A stretch of DNA of 64,000 nucleotides from SZUA-36 sp963749115 (GTDB taxonomy: Bacteria; Pseudomonadota; Gammaproteobacteria; Xanthomonadales; SZUA-36). Position 1 is the first letter of the stretch. Every line of letters begins with the position of its first letter. Positions 27,837 to 40,805 of the stretch are shown here, piece by piece. The DNA lies in NCBI GenBank assembly GCA_963749115.1, contig CAVVLP010000001.1, forward strand, positions 1-64,000, given 5' to 3'. Position numbers and translations under genes: made by a program. The notes under the pieces are model-generated. The model was not told where the DNA came from, made no database searches, and saw only the letters and a program-made list of their open reading frames with translations.

Positions 27837-29636
27837 TCAGGCTTCATCACAGGCAATCGCCTCCAGGAAAATAGCACCATGCCGCTCAAGCTTGACCTGA
27901 CCCACGCCATTAATCTCGAGAAACTCATCTTCATTTGAAGGCCGGTCACGGCTCATTTCAACCAGCGCGACATCGCCAAAAATCACGTAGGGTGGCACAC
28001 CCTGCTCGGCGGCAAGTTGTTTACGTATTTCACGCAATGTTTCAAACAGCCGCAGATCATCTTCACTGAGATCCTCAACGGGACCTGATCTCTTTTTCTT
28101 CTTTTTGATCTTTTCCACCACCCGGGGCCGTGCCAGTTCCAGGGTTTCCTCGGCCCGTAACAAACCCAGGGCTCTTGGTGTCAGCTTGAGTACCGAAAAG
28201 GTCGCAATATCCTGGATTAGATAACCGCGATGGATTAACTGGCGCACGATCGACATCCATTCGGCCGCACTATATTCCGTGCCGATGCCATAGGTTGTGA
28301 GCCGTTCGTGATCGAACTTGCGTATCCGTTCGTTATCCGCCCCGCGCAACACATCAACCACGTGTTTAACACCGAAGCTCTGCCCTACCCTGTAAACACA
28401 AGACAAGACCTTGCGGGCCGCCTCGGTGGCATCGTATTGCTCCGGTGGATCAAGGCAAATGTCACAGTTACCGCAGTCAGTATCCAGTTGCTCACCAAGG
28501 TAGCCCAATAGCACGCGCCGGCGGCAGGTCAGGCTTTCGGCGAAACCCACCATCGAGTTCAGTTTGTGTGAATCGATGCGACGTTGGTTGTCGTTGCCAT
28601 TCTGATCCAGGTGGTAACGTGCCGTGGCCACATCCTGGGTGCCGAACAACATCAGCGCATCCGCTGCCAGGCCGTCACGCCCGGCACGTCCGGTCTCCTG
28701 GTAATAACCTTCCATGTGCCGTGGCAGATCGTAATGAACCACAAAGCGAACATTCGGTTTATCGATACCCATACCAAAGGCTACCGTTGCAACCACGATC
28801 GACACATCATCACGGATGAAGCGTTCCTGCACATCCCGACGGGTTTGTGCTGAAAGTCCTGCGTGATAGGCCGCAGCAGAATGACCACGATCGTTCAGAT
28901 GCCCGGCTATCTCCTCGACCCGCTTTCGCGACAGGGCGTAAACAATGCCGGAATTGCCTTCCTGACCACGAAGAAACCGAAGCAACTGGCTTTGTGGCCG
29001 GTGCTTTTCCAAAACGGTGTAACGGATATTCGGACGGTCGAAACTGGTGGTGAACAAACGGGCATTGTGCAGCCCCAGCACCTTGACAATATCATCACGT
29101 GTCTGGGGGTCGGCGGTCGCCGTCAGTGCAATGAACGGTACCTCGGGAAAGTATTGCCGCAACTCACCCAGGGCCGCATACTCCGGCCGAAAATCATGCC
29201 CCCACTGGGAAACACAATGGGCTTCATCGATGGCAATCAGCGCCAGTGGGATCTGCTCCAGGCTACGAATAAAATCGGGCCGCATCATGCGTTCGGGCGC
29301 AACATAGAGCAGGTCAAGTTCGCCGTTGTAAAGACGCGACAAGACCGACCTCGCCTCCCCGGCGTCCAGGTTGGAGTTATACATGGCGGCCCGGACGCCA
29401 TTGGCCAGCAATGCATCCACCTGGTCTTTCATCAGTGAGATCAAAGGCGACACCACGATCGCCAAACCTGGCCGGTGCAGGGCCGGCAACTGGTAGCAGA
29501 GCGATTTGCCACCACCCGTCGGCATCAGCACAAATGCGTCACCGCCGTTTAACACCTGCTCGACAATTTCCTGCTGAAAAGGCCGGAATTCGTGCAGGCC
29601 AAAAACCTGTTGGAGGGTATCGTGAATGGAGTTCAT
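27837..29636 (-). CDS. recQ: ATP-dependent DNA helicase RecQ
   Basis: About 600 residues. Superfamily-2 helicase motifs: RPFQQEIV (motif 0), MPTGGGKS (Walker A), DEAHCVSQWGHDFRPEY (motif II and the aromatic-rich loop), ALTATA (motif III) and QETGRAGRDG (motif VI). The RQC zinc site is CRR...CGNCDIC, followed by winged helix and a C-terminal HRDC domain (about last 80 residues, ...INGVGQVKLERHG). It unwinds recombination intermediates. ATG 29636 (MNSIHDTLQQ) fits the family start; an upstream in-frame extension to 29720 is possible. Confidence 0.95.
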   Translation of the reverse strand: MNSIHDTLQQVFGLHEFRPFQQEIVEQVLNGGDAFVLMPTGGGKSLCYQLPALHRPGLAIVVSPLISLMKDQVDALLANGVRAAMYNSNLDAGEARSVLSRLYNGELDLLYVAPERMMRPDFIRSLEQIPLALIAIDEAHCVSQWGHDFRPEYAALGELRQYFPEVPFIALTATADPQTRDDIVKVLGLHNARLFTTSFDRPNIRYTVLEKHRPQSQLLRFLRGQEGNSGIVYALSRKRVEEIAGHLNDRGHSAAAYHAGLSAQTRRDVQERFIRDDVSIVVATVAFGMGIDKPNVRFVVHYDLPRHMEGYYQETGRAGRDGLAADALMLFGTQDVATARYHLDQNGNDNQRRIDSHKLNSMVGFAESLTCRRRVLLGYLGEQLDTDCGNCDICLDPPEQYDATEAARKVLSCVYRVGQSFGVKHVVDVLRGADNERIRKFDHERLTTYGIGTEYSAAEWMSIVRQLIHRGYLIQDIATFSVLKLTPRALGLLRAEETLELARPRVVEKIKKKKKRSGPVEDLSEDDLRLFETLREIRKQLAAEQGVPPYVIFGDVALVEMSRDRPSNEDEFLEINGVGQVKLERHGAIFLEAIACDEA

Positions 29637-30413
29637 GGGGTGATCAAAAATCTCGAATGCTGATAGCTGTAACTGGGCATCAGTCATCATACATGTCCAA
29701 ACGCTGTTCGACCCACCCAAATTTCATCTATTTTCATTGCATCAGCCTAAACAGCCTGAACGGTAAAAAATATCCGCAAACACCCCAGCCAGAGGTAGGA
29801 AAAAGCCCATTGGAATGCACAGCTGTCTCGCTTTAAGTGCTTCCCCTTCCTAATTTGAAGTCCTGAGCTGGAATGCTGAGTGCCGGGTCCTGATTGGAAA
29901 CTTGTTGGTGCCTCGTCAGGGTAGCAGAGGCCATGCAGTACCTTACTTCAGGACATGCCAGACACACATGTGGTTACCGGGAGGCTTCGCGTCGCACATC
30001 CCTGTGCTCAATCGCGAAGTACCGTTCATGGCCCAGGCCAGCCTCTCGAGCGGTTCCCGCTCTCACCTTCTCCTGAACATAACACCCTCTGCTATGTGCG
30101 TAATCACAGGCCAATGGTTTCTGATGGATGAACTACGGTCAGGCTGAAGCTGGGGTAGGGGTGTTGAGTACCGGGACCGTACGAGGCAGGAAGCCGAGTA
30201 TCGAACGACACAGGATGTGCTTGAGTGAGTCCTGGTAGTCAATACCCCTACCACAGCGCCCCTCCCTGTGAAGGCAAAACCACACACCGGTGAAAGAACC
30301 TGCTTGAGCAGCGGTGCATTGAAGGGCTATTGATCCTTGTCATTTATCCAGACAACAATCCCCTGTAAGGTTGCCATATATCTTAGACACTCTGCCTGTA
30401 AAGTGGGATTAAA
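29637..30413. other. long intergenic region without clear gene
   Basis: About 780 bp between the divergent recQ and pepD genes. No frame has convincing family similarity. The part at about 29870-30300 is GC-rich and contains hairpins such as gagcgg/ccgctc near 30048-30062. On the minus strand a ~35-codon stretch ending near 30145 reads like a protein tail (GIDYQDSLKHILCRSILGF...) but has no start. It may be a decayed gene or structured RNA; I cannot decide. Confidence 0.4.
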
Positions 30414-31865
30414 ATGAATACCGAACACGCGTATACAAAAAAAATACTGAATGCTTTTGAACAGATCAGCCAGGTTCCCCGGCCTTCCAAGAGAGAAGAA
30501 AAAATAGTCGCATGGCTACTGAACTGGGCGGCAGAAAACGGGCTGGAGGCGCGCTCTGACGAGGCACTCAATATCCTGATAGAGGTCCCCGCGTCACCCG
30601 GCTTTGAGAACTCGCAAACCCTGGTTCTGCAGGGCCATATGGACATGGTCTGCGAAAAGTCCAAGGGTTTCGAACACGATTTTGATGAAGACCCCATCGA
30701 ACTCGTGTACACCGACGATGGCTGGCTCACGGCCAACCAGACAACACTGGGTGCCGACAACGGCATCGCGATCGCCATGGCCATGGTCGCTGCCACCGAC
30801 AAAGATGTGGGGCACCCTCCCCTCGAGTTGCTTTTCACAACTGATGAAGAAACCGGTCTTACCGGCGCAACATCGCTAAAAGCCGGTTTCATAAAAGGCA
30901 AGCAGCTACTCAATATAGATTCCGAAGATGAAGGTGTCTTCACCGTCGGTTGCGCGGGTGGTGAGGATGCAAGTGTTGAACTGCCGTTTGCCACGGATGA
31001 AAACCTCCCCGGTTACAGTGCTTTCAGACTGGTCGGTGGCGGTATGTCCGGTGGTCATTCGGGTGTCGATATCATCGAAGAGCGGGCCAATGCGATCAAA
31101 TTACTGTTCAGGGCAATTCATGTGCTGTCCAAGAAAACCGATGTGCGTATTTCATCGGTCAGCGGCGGAACTGCACGTAACGCCATCCCCCGCGATGCCG
31201 AGGCCATCCTGATGATTCCCGCAGACGACACGGATGCAGCCATATCCTGCATCGAACAACTGGAATCGAAACTCAAATCCGAGTACCGGAAAACAGACCC
31301 GAACCTGAGCTTCAAACTGAGCGCAGAAAACGGCGAGTTCAAGGCCGCGACTGCCGCAATCACGCGTACCGCGATCGACACTGTCTTTGCATACCCCGAC
31401 GGCGTCGCGGCAATGTCAAAGGACATCGTTGGACTGGTAGAAACCTCCAACAACCTGGCCACCGTCAAACTGGAAGATGGCAAACTCGTCATCCTCTCGA
31501 ACCAGCGCAGCTCCAACATGGACAGCCTGGGTCTGCTGTGCGATCGCATTTTATCGGTAGCCCGCCTCGCGGGTGCAGAAGGTGAGACCAACGGTGGTTA
31601 CCCATCATGGCAACCCAACATGGATTCCCAACTGCTGGCACGCTGCCTGGACGTCTACGAAAAGCGCTTTGGTAAAAAACCGGTGGTCGAGGCCATCCAT
31701 GCCGGGCTTGAGTGCGGCATTATCGGCTCCAAGTACGATGGCATGGATATGATTTCATTTGGCCCCACCATCAAAAACCCCCATTGTCCCGATGAAAAGA
31801 TCGAGATCGAATCCATCGGCAAGACCTGGGACTTCATGGTGGCCTTGTTTGAATCTTACAAATAG
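30414..31865 (+). CDS. pepD: aminoacyl-histidine dipeptidase
   Basis: A 483-residue M20-family metallopeptidase of the PepD (beta-Ala-His dipeptidase) type. Metal-site motifs: LQGHMDMV (about residues 70-77), GADNGIA (about 112-118) and the TTDEETGLTGA segment with the catalytic glutamate (about 142-152). A lid domain lies between, and the family signature GLECGII (about 433-439) is present. It hydrolyses Xaa-His dipeptides in the cytosol. The gene converges on the downstream hydrolase, with stops five bases apart. Confidence 0.95.
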   Translation: MNTEHAYTKKILNAFEQISQVPRPSKREEKIVAWLLNWAAENGLEARSDEALNILIEVPASPGFENSQTLVLQGHMDMVCEKSKGFEHDFDEDPIELVYTDDGWLTANQTTLGADNGIAIAMAMVAATDKDVGHPPLELLFTTDEETGLTGATSLKAGFIKGKQLLNIDSEDEGVFTVGCAGGEDASVELPFATDENLPGYSAFRLVGGGMSGGHSGVDIIEERANAIKLLFRAIHVLSKKTDVRISSVSGGTARNAIPRDAEAILMIPADDTDAAISCIEQLESKLKSEYRKTDPNLSFKLSAENGEFKAATAAITRTAIDTVFAYPDGVAAMSKDIVGLVETSNNLATVKLEDGKLVILSNQRSSNMDSLGLLCDRILSVARLAGAEGETNGGYPSWQPNMDSQLLARCLDVYEKRFGKKPVVEAIHAGLECGIIGSKYDGMDMISFGPTIKNPHCPDEKIEIESIGKTWDFMVALFESYK

Positions 31866-31870
31866 TCGGA

Positions 31871-32749
31871 TTAAGAGGTCTGCAACCAGTCCAGCACGAC
31901 CCGCGATAATTCCTCGCCACAATCCTCCTGGATAAAGTGGCCGCCACCGCGCAAGGTGATATGCGGCTGACCCTGGCAACCGGGTATCAGTTTTTGTATC
32001 ACGGGTGCCGCAGCCCCGGTGATCGGATCGCTGTCACCAAAAGCGCATAGCCAGGGTTTGTCGAAACGCATCAGTACTTTCCAGGCCTCACGGTTGGCCT
32101 GGCTTTCCGGGTTGTCGGGTGTGGTCGGTACCAACAATGGAAACTGCCTGGCCCCTTCCTTATACGACTCATCCGGGAACGGGGCATCATAGGCCGCCAT
32201 TTCCTCCTCGGACAAACCGCTGACGGTACCCTTGTTGACGATCTGGCCGGTTGGGAAAACAGGTGTTTCCTGCGAGAACTTCTGCCATTGCATAAAAGCA
32301 TCTCCGGCAGCGTGATCACCGGTCGGCAGCATGGTGTTGGTGGTTACAACCCGCGCAAATCGATGTGGATCATCAGCGACCAGGCGCATCCCGATCAGAC
32401 CGCCCCAATCCTGGCAGATCAAAATGATGTTGCTTAGATCCTGGGCCCGAAGCCAGTCCTGCATCCAGGCGACATGACGGGCATAATTGTAGTCGCCGCG
32501 TTCAGAGGGCTTATCGGATTTGCCAAACCCGGGCAGGTCGGGTGCCAGCACCCGGTAACCGGCCTGTACAAAAGGCGTCACCATTTTCCGGTACAGGAAA
32601 CTCCATGAAGGCTCGCCATGCAACATCAATACCACCTGTGCATCGGGTTCCCCCTCATCGATCGAGTGAATCCTGAGTTCCACCTGCTCCCAGCGGTCAT
32701 TGATGGTCAGGTAATGGGGTTCAAATGGGTATTCCGGCAAATTCGTCAA
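31871..32749 (-). CDS. haloalkane dehalogenase-like alpha/beta hydrolase
   Basis: A 292-residue alpha/beta hydrolase close to haloalkane dehalogenase subfamily I (DhlA-like). Oxyanion segment LHGEPSWS (about residues 43-50), nucleophile Asp followed by Trp in CQDWGG (about 111-116), acid in FGDSDPI, and catalytic His in GGGHFIQED near the C-terminus. The Asp nucleophile plus the following Trp (one of the two halide-stabilising residues) fits C-halogen cleavage rather than esterase activity. There is no signal peptide. Substrate range cannot be read from sequence; epoxide hydrolase is the main alternative. Confidence 0.85.
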   Translation of the reverse strand: MTNLPEYPFEPHYLTINDRWEQVELRIHSIDEGEPDAQVVLMLHGEPSWSFLYRKMVTPFVQAGYRVLAPDLPGFGKSDKPSERGDYNYARHVAWMQDWLRAQDLSNIILICQDWGGLIGMRLVADDPHRFARVVTTNTMLPTGDHAAGDAFMQWQKFSQETPVFPTGQIVNKGTVSGLSEEEMAAYDAPFPDESYKEGARQFPLLVPTTPDNPESQANREAWKVLMRFDKPWLCAFGDSDPITGAAAPVIQKLIPGCQGQPHITLRGGGHFIQEDCGEELSRVVLDWLQTS

Positions 32750-32975
32750 ACCGGTCTTGTGGTGTGCGCAGTAGTTTCATCATTTGATTTCCTGAATTTT
32801 TAAAGCTCACCCTGCGTCCATGAACAGTGACTCAGGGTGAGCTCCACATGAGCATGGCAAACAACAACAGACGGGGCAAAGCTTGCCAAAGCAAGTTCAA
32901 CAAGTTATGACGTATAAATGAAAGCAATAACAATTACAACTACTACTATTTTCCTTACACTACTCAAGTCGTAAT

Positions 32976-33006
32976 AAAAAACGGCCCCGATATGAGGCCG
33001 TTTTAT
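32976..33006 (-). terminator. rho-independent terminator of the TonB receptor gene
   Basis: Nine-base arms aaaacggcc (32978-32986) and ggccgtttt (32996-33004) with a nine-base loop, flanked on the minus-strand 3' side by a T-rich tract. It lies about 20 bp after the receptor stop codon at 33025. Confidence 0.85.
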
Positions 33007-33024
33007 TAAAAAGACCGAACCGGC

Positions 33025-35906
33025 TCAATCAATCCGGAATACGGCCCTGGCGTACCAGAAGCGTCCCGGTATCGGGTAAATTGTTCCATCAAAACTGTTC
33101 AGATCACATGAAGCACAAAATGGTGGATCTTCTTCGAACAGGTTGTCAACACCCAGCATGAAGCTCCACTGGCCCTGGCTTGAGAAATCGGGTGTCCAGG
33201 TGGCGCTCAGGTTGGTAAACATAGTGCTGTCAAGTTTGTTACCGTCCTGACCATCGGTACAAAAATCATCCCAAAGCTCAAAAGCGGCGACATTTCCGCC
33301 ACACTGCTCATCCAGGCCATCGTAGTACTGAAAGCCAAGTCTTACCGTCCATGCGTGATAGAACCAATCGGTATTGAATTGGGTTTTATACTTGAGAAAT
33401 GCACGCTCAGGTGAACCCAACTCAGTGCCTTCCCGGTCAATTTTGACATTACCGTCCGGTCCGGGAACGGTTTCCGTGTAATCGAACAGGTAGGTGCTAA
33501 GCCACTGGAAGCGGAATTGCCCGGCATTGCTTTGTGCGGTCATTAACTCGACTTTCCAGTCAAGACCGGAAGTATCAATACCGCCGATATTCTGCAATAT
33601 GCCATCGACACGCAGGACAGCGCCGTTAACCGACCTTTGAACATTGTCACAGAAGAACGGATCCAGCGTATCAACACACTGGATCAGAACATCCTGTGCA
33701 TCCGGCGGTTGTATGGCATTGTCGATCTGGATGTCGTAATAATTAAAATCAAACAGCAGACCATCAATACCACTCCAGTTGTCTGCTGCTGCTACGTCCC
33801 AGGTGAATCCGGCGGTAAAGGTGTCTGACGTTTCAGGTGTCAGACCCACGTTGCCACCCGTTGTTACACTGATCTGCGGATTGGCCTGTTGGTAACCCGG
33901 CGGAACGCCAAGCGCGATGCAGTTAGCCTGGTCTTCAGGCTGGGCATTTGAACAGGGGTCGTTGATGCTCGCATCAAAACGTGAACCGGTATTGAATAAC
34001 TCACCAATATTGGGCGCCCGGAAACCCGTTGCGTAGTTGGCCCTCAAGGTCAGGCTTTCCATCGGTGCCCAAATGGCACCAAGGGCCCATACGGTATCAC
34101 TGTCAAAAAGGTCATAATTCGAATAACGGCCGGATGCGCTGATATCGAATCTTTCCCCTCCATCTCCGCGCCAGATCGGGACAATAAACTCAGCGTAAAA
34201 TTCGTCAACATCAAAGCCACCGTCCGTTGGTTGTGCGGGAACACCGGCCGTAAAACCGCTTGAAACGATTGAATCAGGGGTGAAAGCTTCCGTCTTCCTT
34301 TACGGTGCTCATAGCCCGCTGCCCAGCCAATAGCCCCGGCACTGAACCCGCCAAACTGACCGGTCATATTAAACGTGTAGTCATTCAGTTTCTGGTTACT
34401 GACATCCTTTTGAACAAATGTCACGAAATCCAGCATTTCCTGGCTCATGGTGTCGGGCCCTACCCATGCAAATGGAACGCAACCGGGTACAGCCGCACAG
34501 GCATCGGCGGGTCCCAGCGCCAGGGATATATTCTGCGCGTTGAAGGCACCGTGTTTGATTTGCGTTGCATCGTTTTCAGAGAATATCGCTGTTAAATCCC
34601 AATAAATGTTATTGCCACCGGCAGAAAATGAACCATCAATACCCGCTGCAATGTAATAGGTATTAACCGTTTGTTCGAAAATACGCGGTCCGGCTTCGAT
34701 AGGTCTGCGACCGGTAAACACCAGTGATTCCGGTCCCATATCAATACCAAAGGGATTGGTCGGGTGATCCGCCGGCCAGAGCAGGTTGTCCAGAATCGCA
34801 CCCGAACCTGCATCGGGGCCAAAAAATAACGGCTCAGGTGCGGCCTGTGAGGTGGATTCCCGCCTGTTGTAACTGGCGGTCATTCTGAACATGACATTGT
34901 CGGTAATGTCGTACTCGGCCTTGGCAAAAAAGCTGGTGCGTTTATTCGGTGTCAGCAGGTAATTGTAAGGTTGCCAGTTGAAACGGTCATCCAGTGTGAA
35001 TGCCTGGAAGTCGTCACAACCCGGTACGGATGATCCGCTGGCCCAACAGTTTGGATCATAGAACGGGTTTGACGAGTAGGTTGTGATACTCAGCGTCTGC
35101 CCGATGCGTGGATCGGTGAAAACCAGGCGTCCTTCCGGGGTACCTGAACTCAGACCGTAGGGAAAGCCCTGGATGGCATACTCAGAAATCTTCCTGTCAC
35201 CCGCAAAGACTTCCTTTTGCTTGGTATAGCTCACATCCAGGAATAAACGGGCACGGTCGGTTTCTGCGCCCCAACTGACGTCCACTTCACCGGATTCGCC
35301 ATCGCCATCCTCGAATGAGCCATAGTAGGCCGATGCCTTGAAACCCTGGTAGTTATCCTGCGTGATGATGTTTACCACGCCGGCAATCGCATCCGAGCCA
35401 TAAACGGTTGATGCGCCATCCAGGGAAATTTCGATCGACTTGACGGCATTGTTTGGAATGGTATTGATATCAACCGCACCGGCAACACCCGAGGCAGATG
35501 AACCACGGATCCAGCGCCTGCCATCGACCAATACCAGGGTGCGTTTCGAGCCCAGGTTTCGCAGATCAATTTCCGATGCACCTGCGCCGATTCCCGCACC
35601 ATCCGGTGGAAAACCCAGGTTACCCGAAGAGTTATTCAAGCGGTTAATGGCCGAACCCGTGACGGGTAGTTTCTGAAGAAAATCAGCTGCTGAGAGAGAA
35701 CTGGTTAAATCCATATCTTCTTCGGTATGAAACTGTACAGGGGTGCGTGCGTCCAAAGGATTTTGTCGAATACGTGAACCGGTAATAATCACTTCTTCAA
35801 GCATAGTTTCCGCTTCAGCATCATCTACATCCTGTGCCATTAGCGGTGCGTTGATAGACAGGGTGGCAAACAACACTGAGTAGCAAAACCCATTCAATTT
35901 AAACAT
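33025..35906 (-). CDS. TonB-dependent outer-membrane receptor (two frameshifts)
   Basis: About 960 residues once two single-base changes near 34275-34300 are bridged. The signal peptide ends at ...APLMAQD (about residue 25); a TonB-box-like EEVIITGSRI follows, then the plug domain (about 45-170; SDAIAGVVNIIT) and a 22-strand beta-barrel ending in an aromatic-rich strand ...FWYARAVFRID. Both breaks fall within ~30 bp (after WAAGYEHRK), and the middle frame spells EDGSF, so the protein continues normally on both sides. Receptors of this oligopeptide/siderophore-like type import scarce nutrients; the ligand is unknown. A terminator follows. Confidence 0.88.
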
Positions 35907-36260
35907 TGATCTTCTCCTTGTTTAACGTTTTTTTAACACCTTTTATTAACCATAGGAGACGAAAACATAAAAAGCAACTTAACAAGTTCGACTAACAGAA
36001 TCACCTCGGTAAATTGACCACTGTGTCCGTAGTGCGAGTATCAACGGACCCAGTCCGTCGTAAACGCTACCTGGCTGGAAAACATCAATGACCTTGTTGT
36101 AATCCGGCCTCATGGCGCAAGCAGAACCGGTTGACACAAACCACCAGATCACACCGGTAACACCAAACTTGAAATACAATAGACGGGAATTGGCGATTTC
36201 AGGGCAAAATACGTAGTGATCAGGATTTTTAGTCAAAGATGTTTTCAACAAAACCATGGA
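35907..36260. other. intergenic region between divergent genes
   Basis: A 354-bp interval between the TonB receptor (minus) and the secreted protein (plus). A 99-codon minus-strand open frame at 35979-36278 has no recognisable start signal, motif or homology and overlaps the next gene's start, so I do not call it. Promoters for both flanking genes must lie here. Confidence 0.4.
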
Positions 36261-38154
36261 GTGACGGTGCAGCGACAACTGGGTGTAATTATTTTGCTAA
36301 TGACTTGCTGGCATTCAATTGCGGTGGCAGCAACCGATAGTCGACCTGATGTCGGCCCAGGGAGGGCAACTTGTTGTTACTTTCTACCGTGGCAACCTTC
36401 GTGATGTTGGATTGACAGTTGATGGCGCCCGCCCGTTGAATTTTCAGCACGATATAGCCAACATCACAATTTCGCCAAATAGCAAGCTCAGTTTTCATGC
36501 CAACCAGGGGTTTTTCAAGGAACTCGTGGGAGGTCAACTCCGCCTGGATGCCGGTTTGACTATTTCTGCGGCAGGTCTGCAAATTGTCAGTGAGCACCTG
36601 AGCCTGGAGCCCCGGGCTGGCCTCCCAGGCTACCCTGCAACTTGCGGGCGCACTGGGCGAAGATTGGTTTTACCTGGATTACGGGCACTTTGAGCGTGAT
36701 GGCCAGTGGCTCTTTGCGCGTTACCTTGATGTTCGTATAGGCCGGGATCTGGCTGCCCGACTCGGGGATCCGGCACTATTCGGATTCATGGTGGGTTCCG
36801 CATTGCTGAAGACACAGGTTAACCCGCCCAAGGATGCTGATTCCGAATCCGCCACGGGCATCACCCCCTCATGCCCCGTGGAGGACCCCAACTGGCCTAC
36901 CCTGCCTGGCTTTGATGCTGACATCGCCATGTTGAGATTGGATAATGTCAACCAGGTGGCACGGGAATCCGGAAGGGTTGCCATCGCTCCATCAGCCTAT
37001 TTTGAGAACATCGGAACAGCTGACGTGCCATGGTTCGCACAGTTTGCCGACACCCGCAATGTCGATGCCTGTTGTGCCGACCAGGGTGATGGTGCTTGCG
37101 CGCCCTACGGAAATGACCAGGGTGGTATGCTGGTCTATCACCTGTATCGTTTTGTGGATGGACGGCTGGAGCAACTGGGCCAGTCGCAGGTCAAGCACGC
37201 CTTTAACTCGATCAATGCAGATACAGCCGAGGGCAGTGTCTCGTGTCGCGCAGCAAACCGTCCTGGCCGGGTTGTGCCATCAGGTTGCGAGGATTTGTAC
37301 CAGGTCAGCTCCAATTCAGACCAGGCATTTCTTGGCCCGCGGGAAGAGATTATCGCCCATAGCGGTATATGGCTGAGGGACGGATCAATTTGGGACCTCG
37401 ACGGTCCGTTGAATGAACCGGACGGAAACTGCGATTATTTGCCGGATCTTCAGGTCTTTGGTGGGCAGGTTCCGTGCCAGGCGCCGGTGTCAGATGCAAT
37501 GGACCGGCGTTTAAGCGTACCTGAGTCCGAGCTTTCCACTCCGGGTGCGCGTTATTTTATCGAGGCCTGGTACCTGGTCCGGGATGATGTGAATATCTTC
37601 AACTCGATTGGCCGTAAGGAAATTATTCCCGCTTTTGGCAGTGGCTGGACATTTGCTGCTGCGGCCCCCTTCGAGCAGGGCCCGGTAATCAATGACTTTC
37701 TCGAGCTTCAGAATGCCACGACCAACGGCATGACCGATATCGTTGACAGCGGCGAAGGGTTTGTACAAGTTTCATCAACGGTCTCAAAAATAGCCCCTGA
37801 TCGCTGGCAGTACGATTTAACACTGATGAACTTTGATTTTGACCGGGCAATTGACGGTTTTGAGATTCCCGTCTCGCTAGCGGTTGAGGTAAGCGATGCC
37901 GCGTTCTACGATGGCGACCCGGATAGTGCAAACAACTGGGTGGCCACAATCCAGCCCGGATTATTGAGATTCCAGGGTTCAGAGTCCAGCAAGCTGAAAT
38001 GGGGGTCCCTGGTGAGTTTTCGTTTTGTAGCCGATCGAACCACCCAATGTCGCTAGGGCAACGCTTCATGGTGGCAGACGCAGGTGAACCGGATAGCCTC
38101 GGCATCAACCTGTTGACCAGCAGCACACTGTTGTTTGAGGATAGTTTCGAATGA
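36261..38154 (+). CDS. secreted protein of unknown function with FEDSFE tail (three frameshifts)
   Basis: About 630 residues read across three single-base changes (near 36345, 36625 and 38045). A signal peptide is clear (hydrophobic GVIILLMTCWHSIAVA). The body matches no family I know; it is rich in cysteine pairs (for example DACCADQGDGACAPYG) and aspartate, suggesting an extracellular, disulfide-stabilised protein. Bridging the last frame change gives the C-terminus ...STLLFEDSFE-stop at 38154, close to the tails of three other proteins nearby. The start is probably GTG 36261 just after the ggag of catggagtgacg. It converges on the sugar dehydrogenase gene, 41 bp away. Confidence 0.65.
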
Positions 38155-38195
38155 TCCCGGAGCATCGACCCGCTCAAAGATGCTGAGGCTTAGGC

Positions 38196-39403
<1,208 letters not shown>

Positions 39404-39439
39404 CTGCTCAAATGTACAAGAGCGCACCTGCCTGCACAA

Positions 39440-40793
39440 CTACTCAATACCGTCCCTGAAGATCACGTCCGGGTCATTGAAATCCGCTTGCAATGCTGCG
39501 CCTGCAAAAATACCCAGTGGTTTGTATTCTTCGGCGGTGAAACCGGGGAATATGTCGCCAAGTTTGTTGTTGTGTAAGCGTCTCAACAACATTTCACCAA
39601 ATACACTTCGAAAATCTGTCGTTGCCCACACATCGGCACCCTGAAAGAGGAAATCATCATGCAAACCGAGCCAGTTGCCATAGAATCTTCCGCCATTGAC
39701 GCCTCCACCAATGGCCAGGCAGTTATTACCCCAGCCATGGTCGGTTCCGGCATCGGCGTTGTCAAAGACCCTGCGGCCAAATTCGCTGTAAACGATCATG
39801 GTCGTGCGGTCTGCCCAGCTGCCGCCACCGGGAGCGGGTATATCGAGATCCCTGAAAAACGCGTTGATTGACGCGGAAAGGTCGCGGACGTTGTCAAAAT
39901 ACCCGCCATCGGGACCCTGCATTACCCTGGGTATTGTGTGTATCCCAGCCACCGATGTCCGTCTGCGCGAGCCGGACACCCGTGCCCTCCTTGATCAACT
40001 GGGCAATAATTTTCAACTCTTCACCGAAACTGGTAAGCCTGCCAGGATTATCGAGACGTGCCGGGTAGACCGCACCGTTGGCAGGTACATAGCCACTGAA
40101 GTCGATGGTTTCGATCAATGACATCGCTGCCAGCGCCTGGCTGCCGGCAATATCCAGCTCTCCATTTTCCACACCATACATCAGCTCCAGCGCTGCCTCC
40201 TGTTCCTCCTCGTAATAATGGGAGTCAAAATCAAAATTGGATGGGTACCTCATGGTCACTGCCGAGGGTTCCTGCAGGAATGAGTAGCGCACGGTGGATT
40301 CAGTCATGACCGCCGGCATCAGTATTTCAGGCGGAATATTGGTCGCAGTCTGCATATGCCGGGTTAGCCATCCCGTTGTTGTAAAACGGTTTCCGGGCGT
40401 ACCCAGTTCGGCATAACGCTCTGCTTCGAAGTGGCTGCGGTTGGCCCAGGGCAATCCTGTCGACTGAACGATGGCAAGTTTCTGCTGGTTCCACAGGTCT
40501 TTCAAAGGCGCCGCCGAGGAAATCAGACCCCAACCACCTGAAAGTGCCTCCAACTGGTTGCTGGGGATCATCGTGCCATTGGCACGCAGTGCCTCGTAAT
40601 ACCCACGATCCGGATGACCGTCCATCGGGGTCAGGAAGCTCAGGCCATCGATACCGCCACGTTGAAATACGAAAACGAAAATATTGTCGCTGTAAGGGTC
40701 GTGTGCAAAGCTCAATGAAGGTCCCATTCCTGCGGCCACCATGGGTGCGGCCAGGGAACTCTTGAGGAAATCACGTCGTTTGATCAGGCTCAT
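39440..40793 (-). CDS. DUF1501 family exported protein (one frameshift)
   Basis: About 450 residues. A Tat-type signal (KRRDFLKSSLAAPMVAAG) starts the DUF1501 fold, related to alkaline-phosphatase/sulfatase-like enzymes: FVFQRGGIDGLSFL (about 40-53), GGWDTHN (about 280-286), YSEFGRR and GTDHGWGN are family motifs. The frame changes once at about 39935 (one surplus base between QGN and QGPDGG). The protein ends ...DPDVIFRDGIE-stop, a variant of the tail in flanking genes. It lies 12 bp after the DUF1800 gene; DUF1800-DUF1501 pairs are common and their function unknown. Confidence 0.87.
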
Positions 40794-40805
40794 CTGGTGC
40801 TCTCC

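Noticed and set aside
29637..30413. Group II intron or retron in the recQ-pepD gap
   Set aside because: No reverse transcriptase frame and no recognisable domain V hairpin sequence could be found.
35979..36278. 99-codon minus-strand open frame upstream of the TonB receptor
   Set aside because: It has no motif or convincing start, and overlaps the start of the secreted-protein gene.
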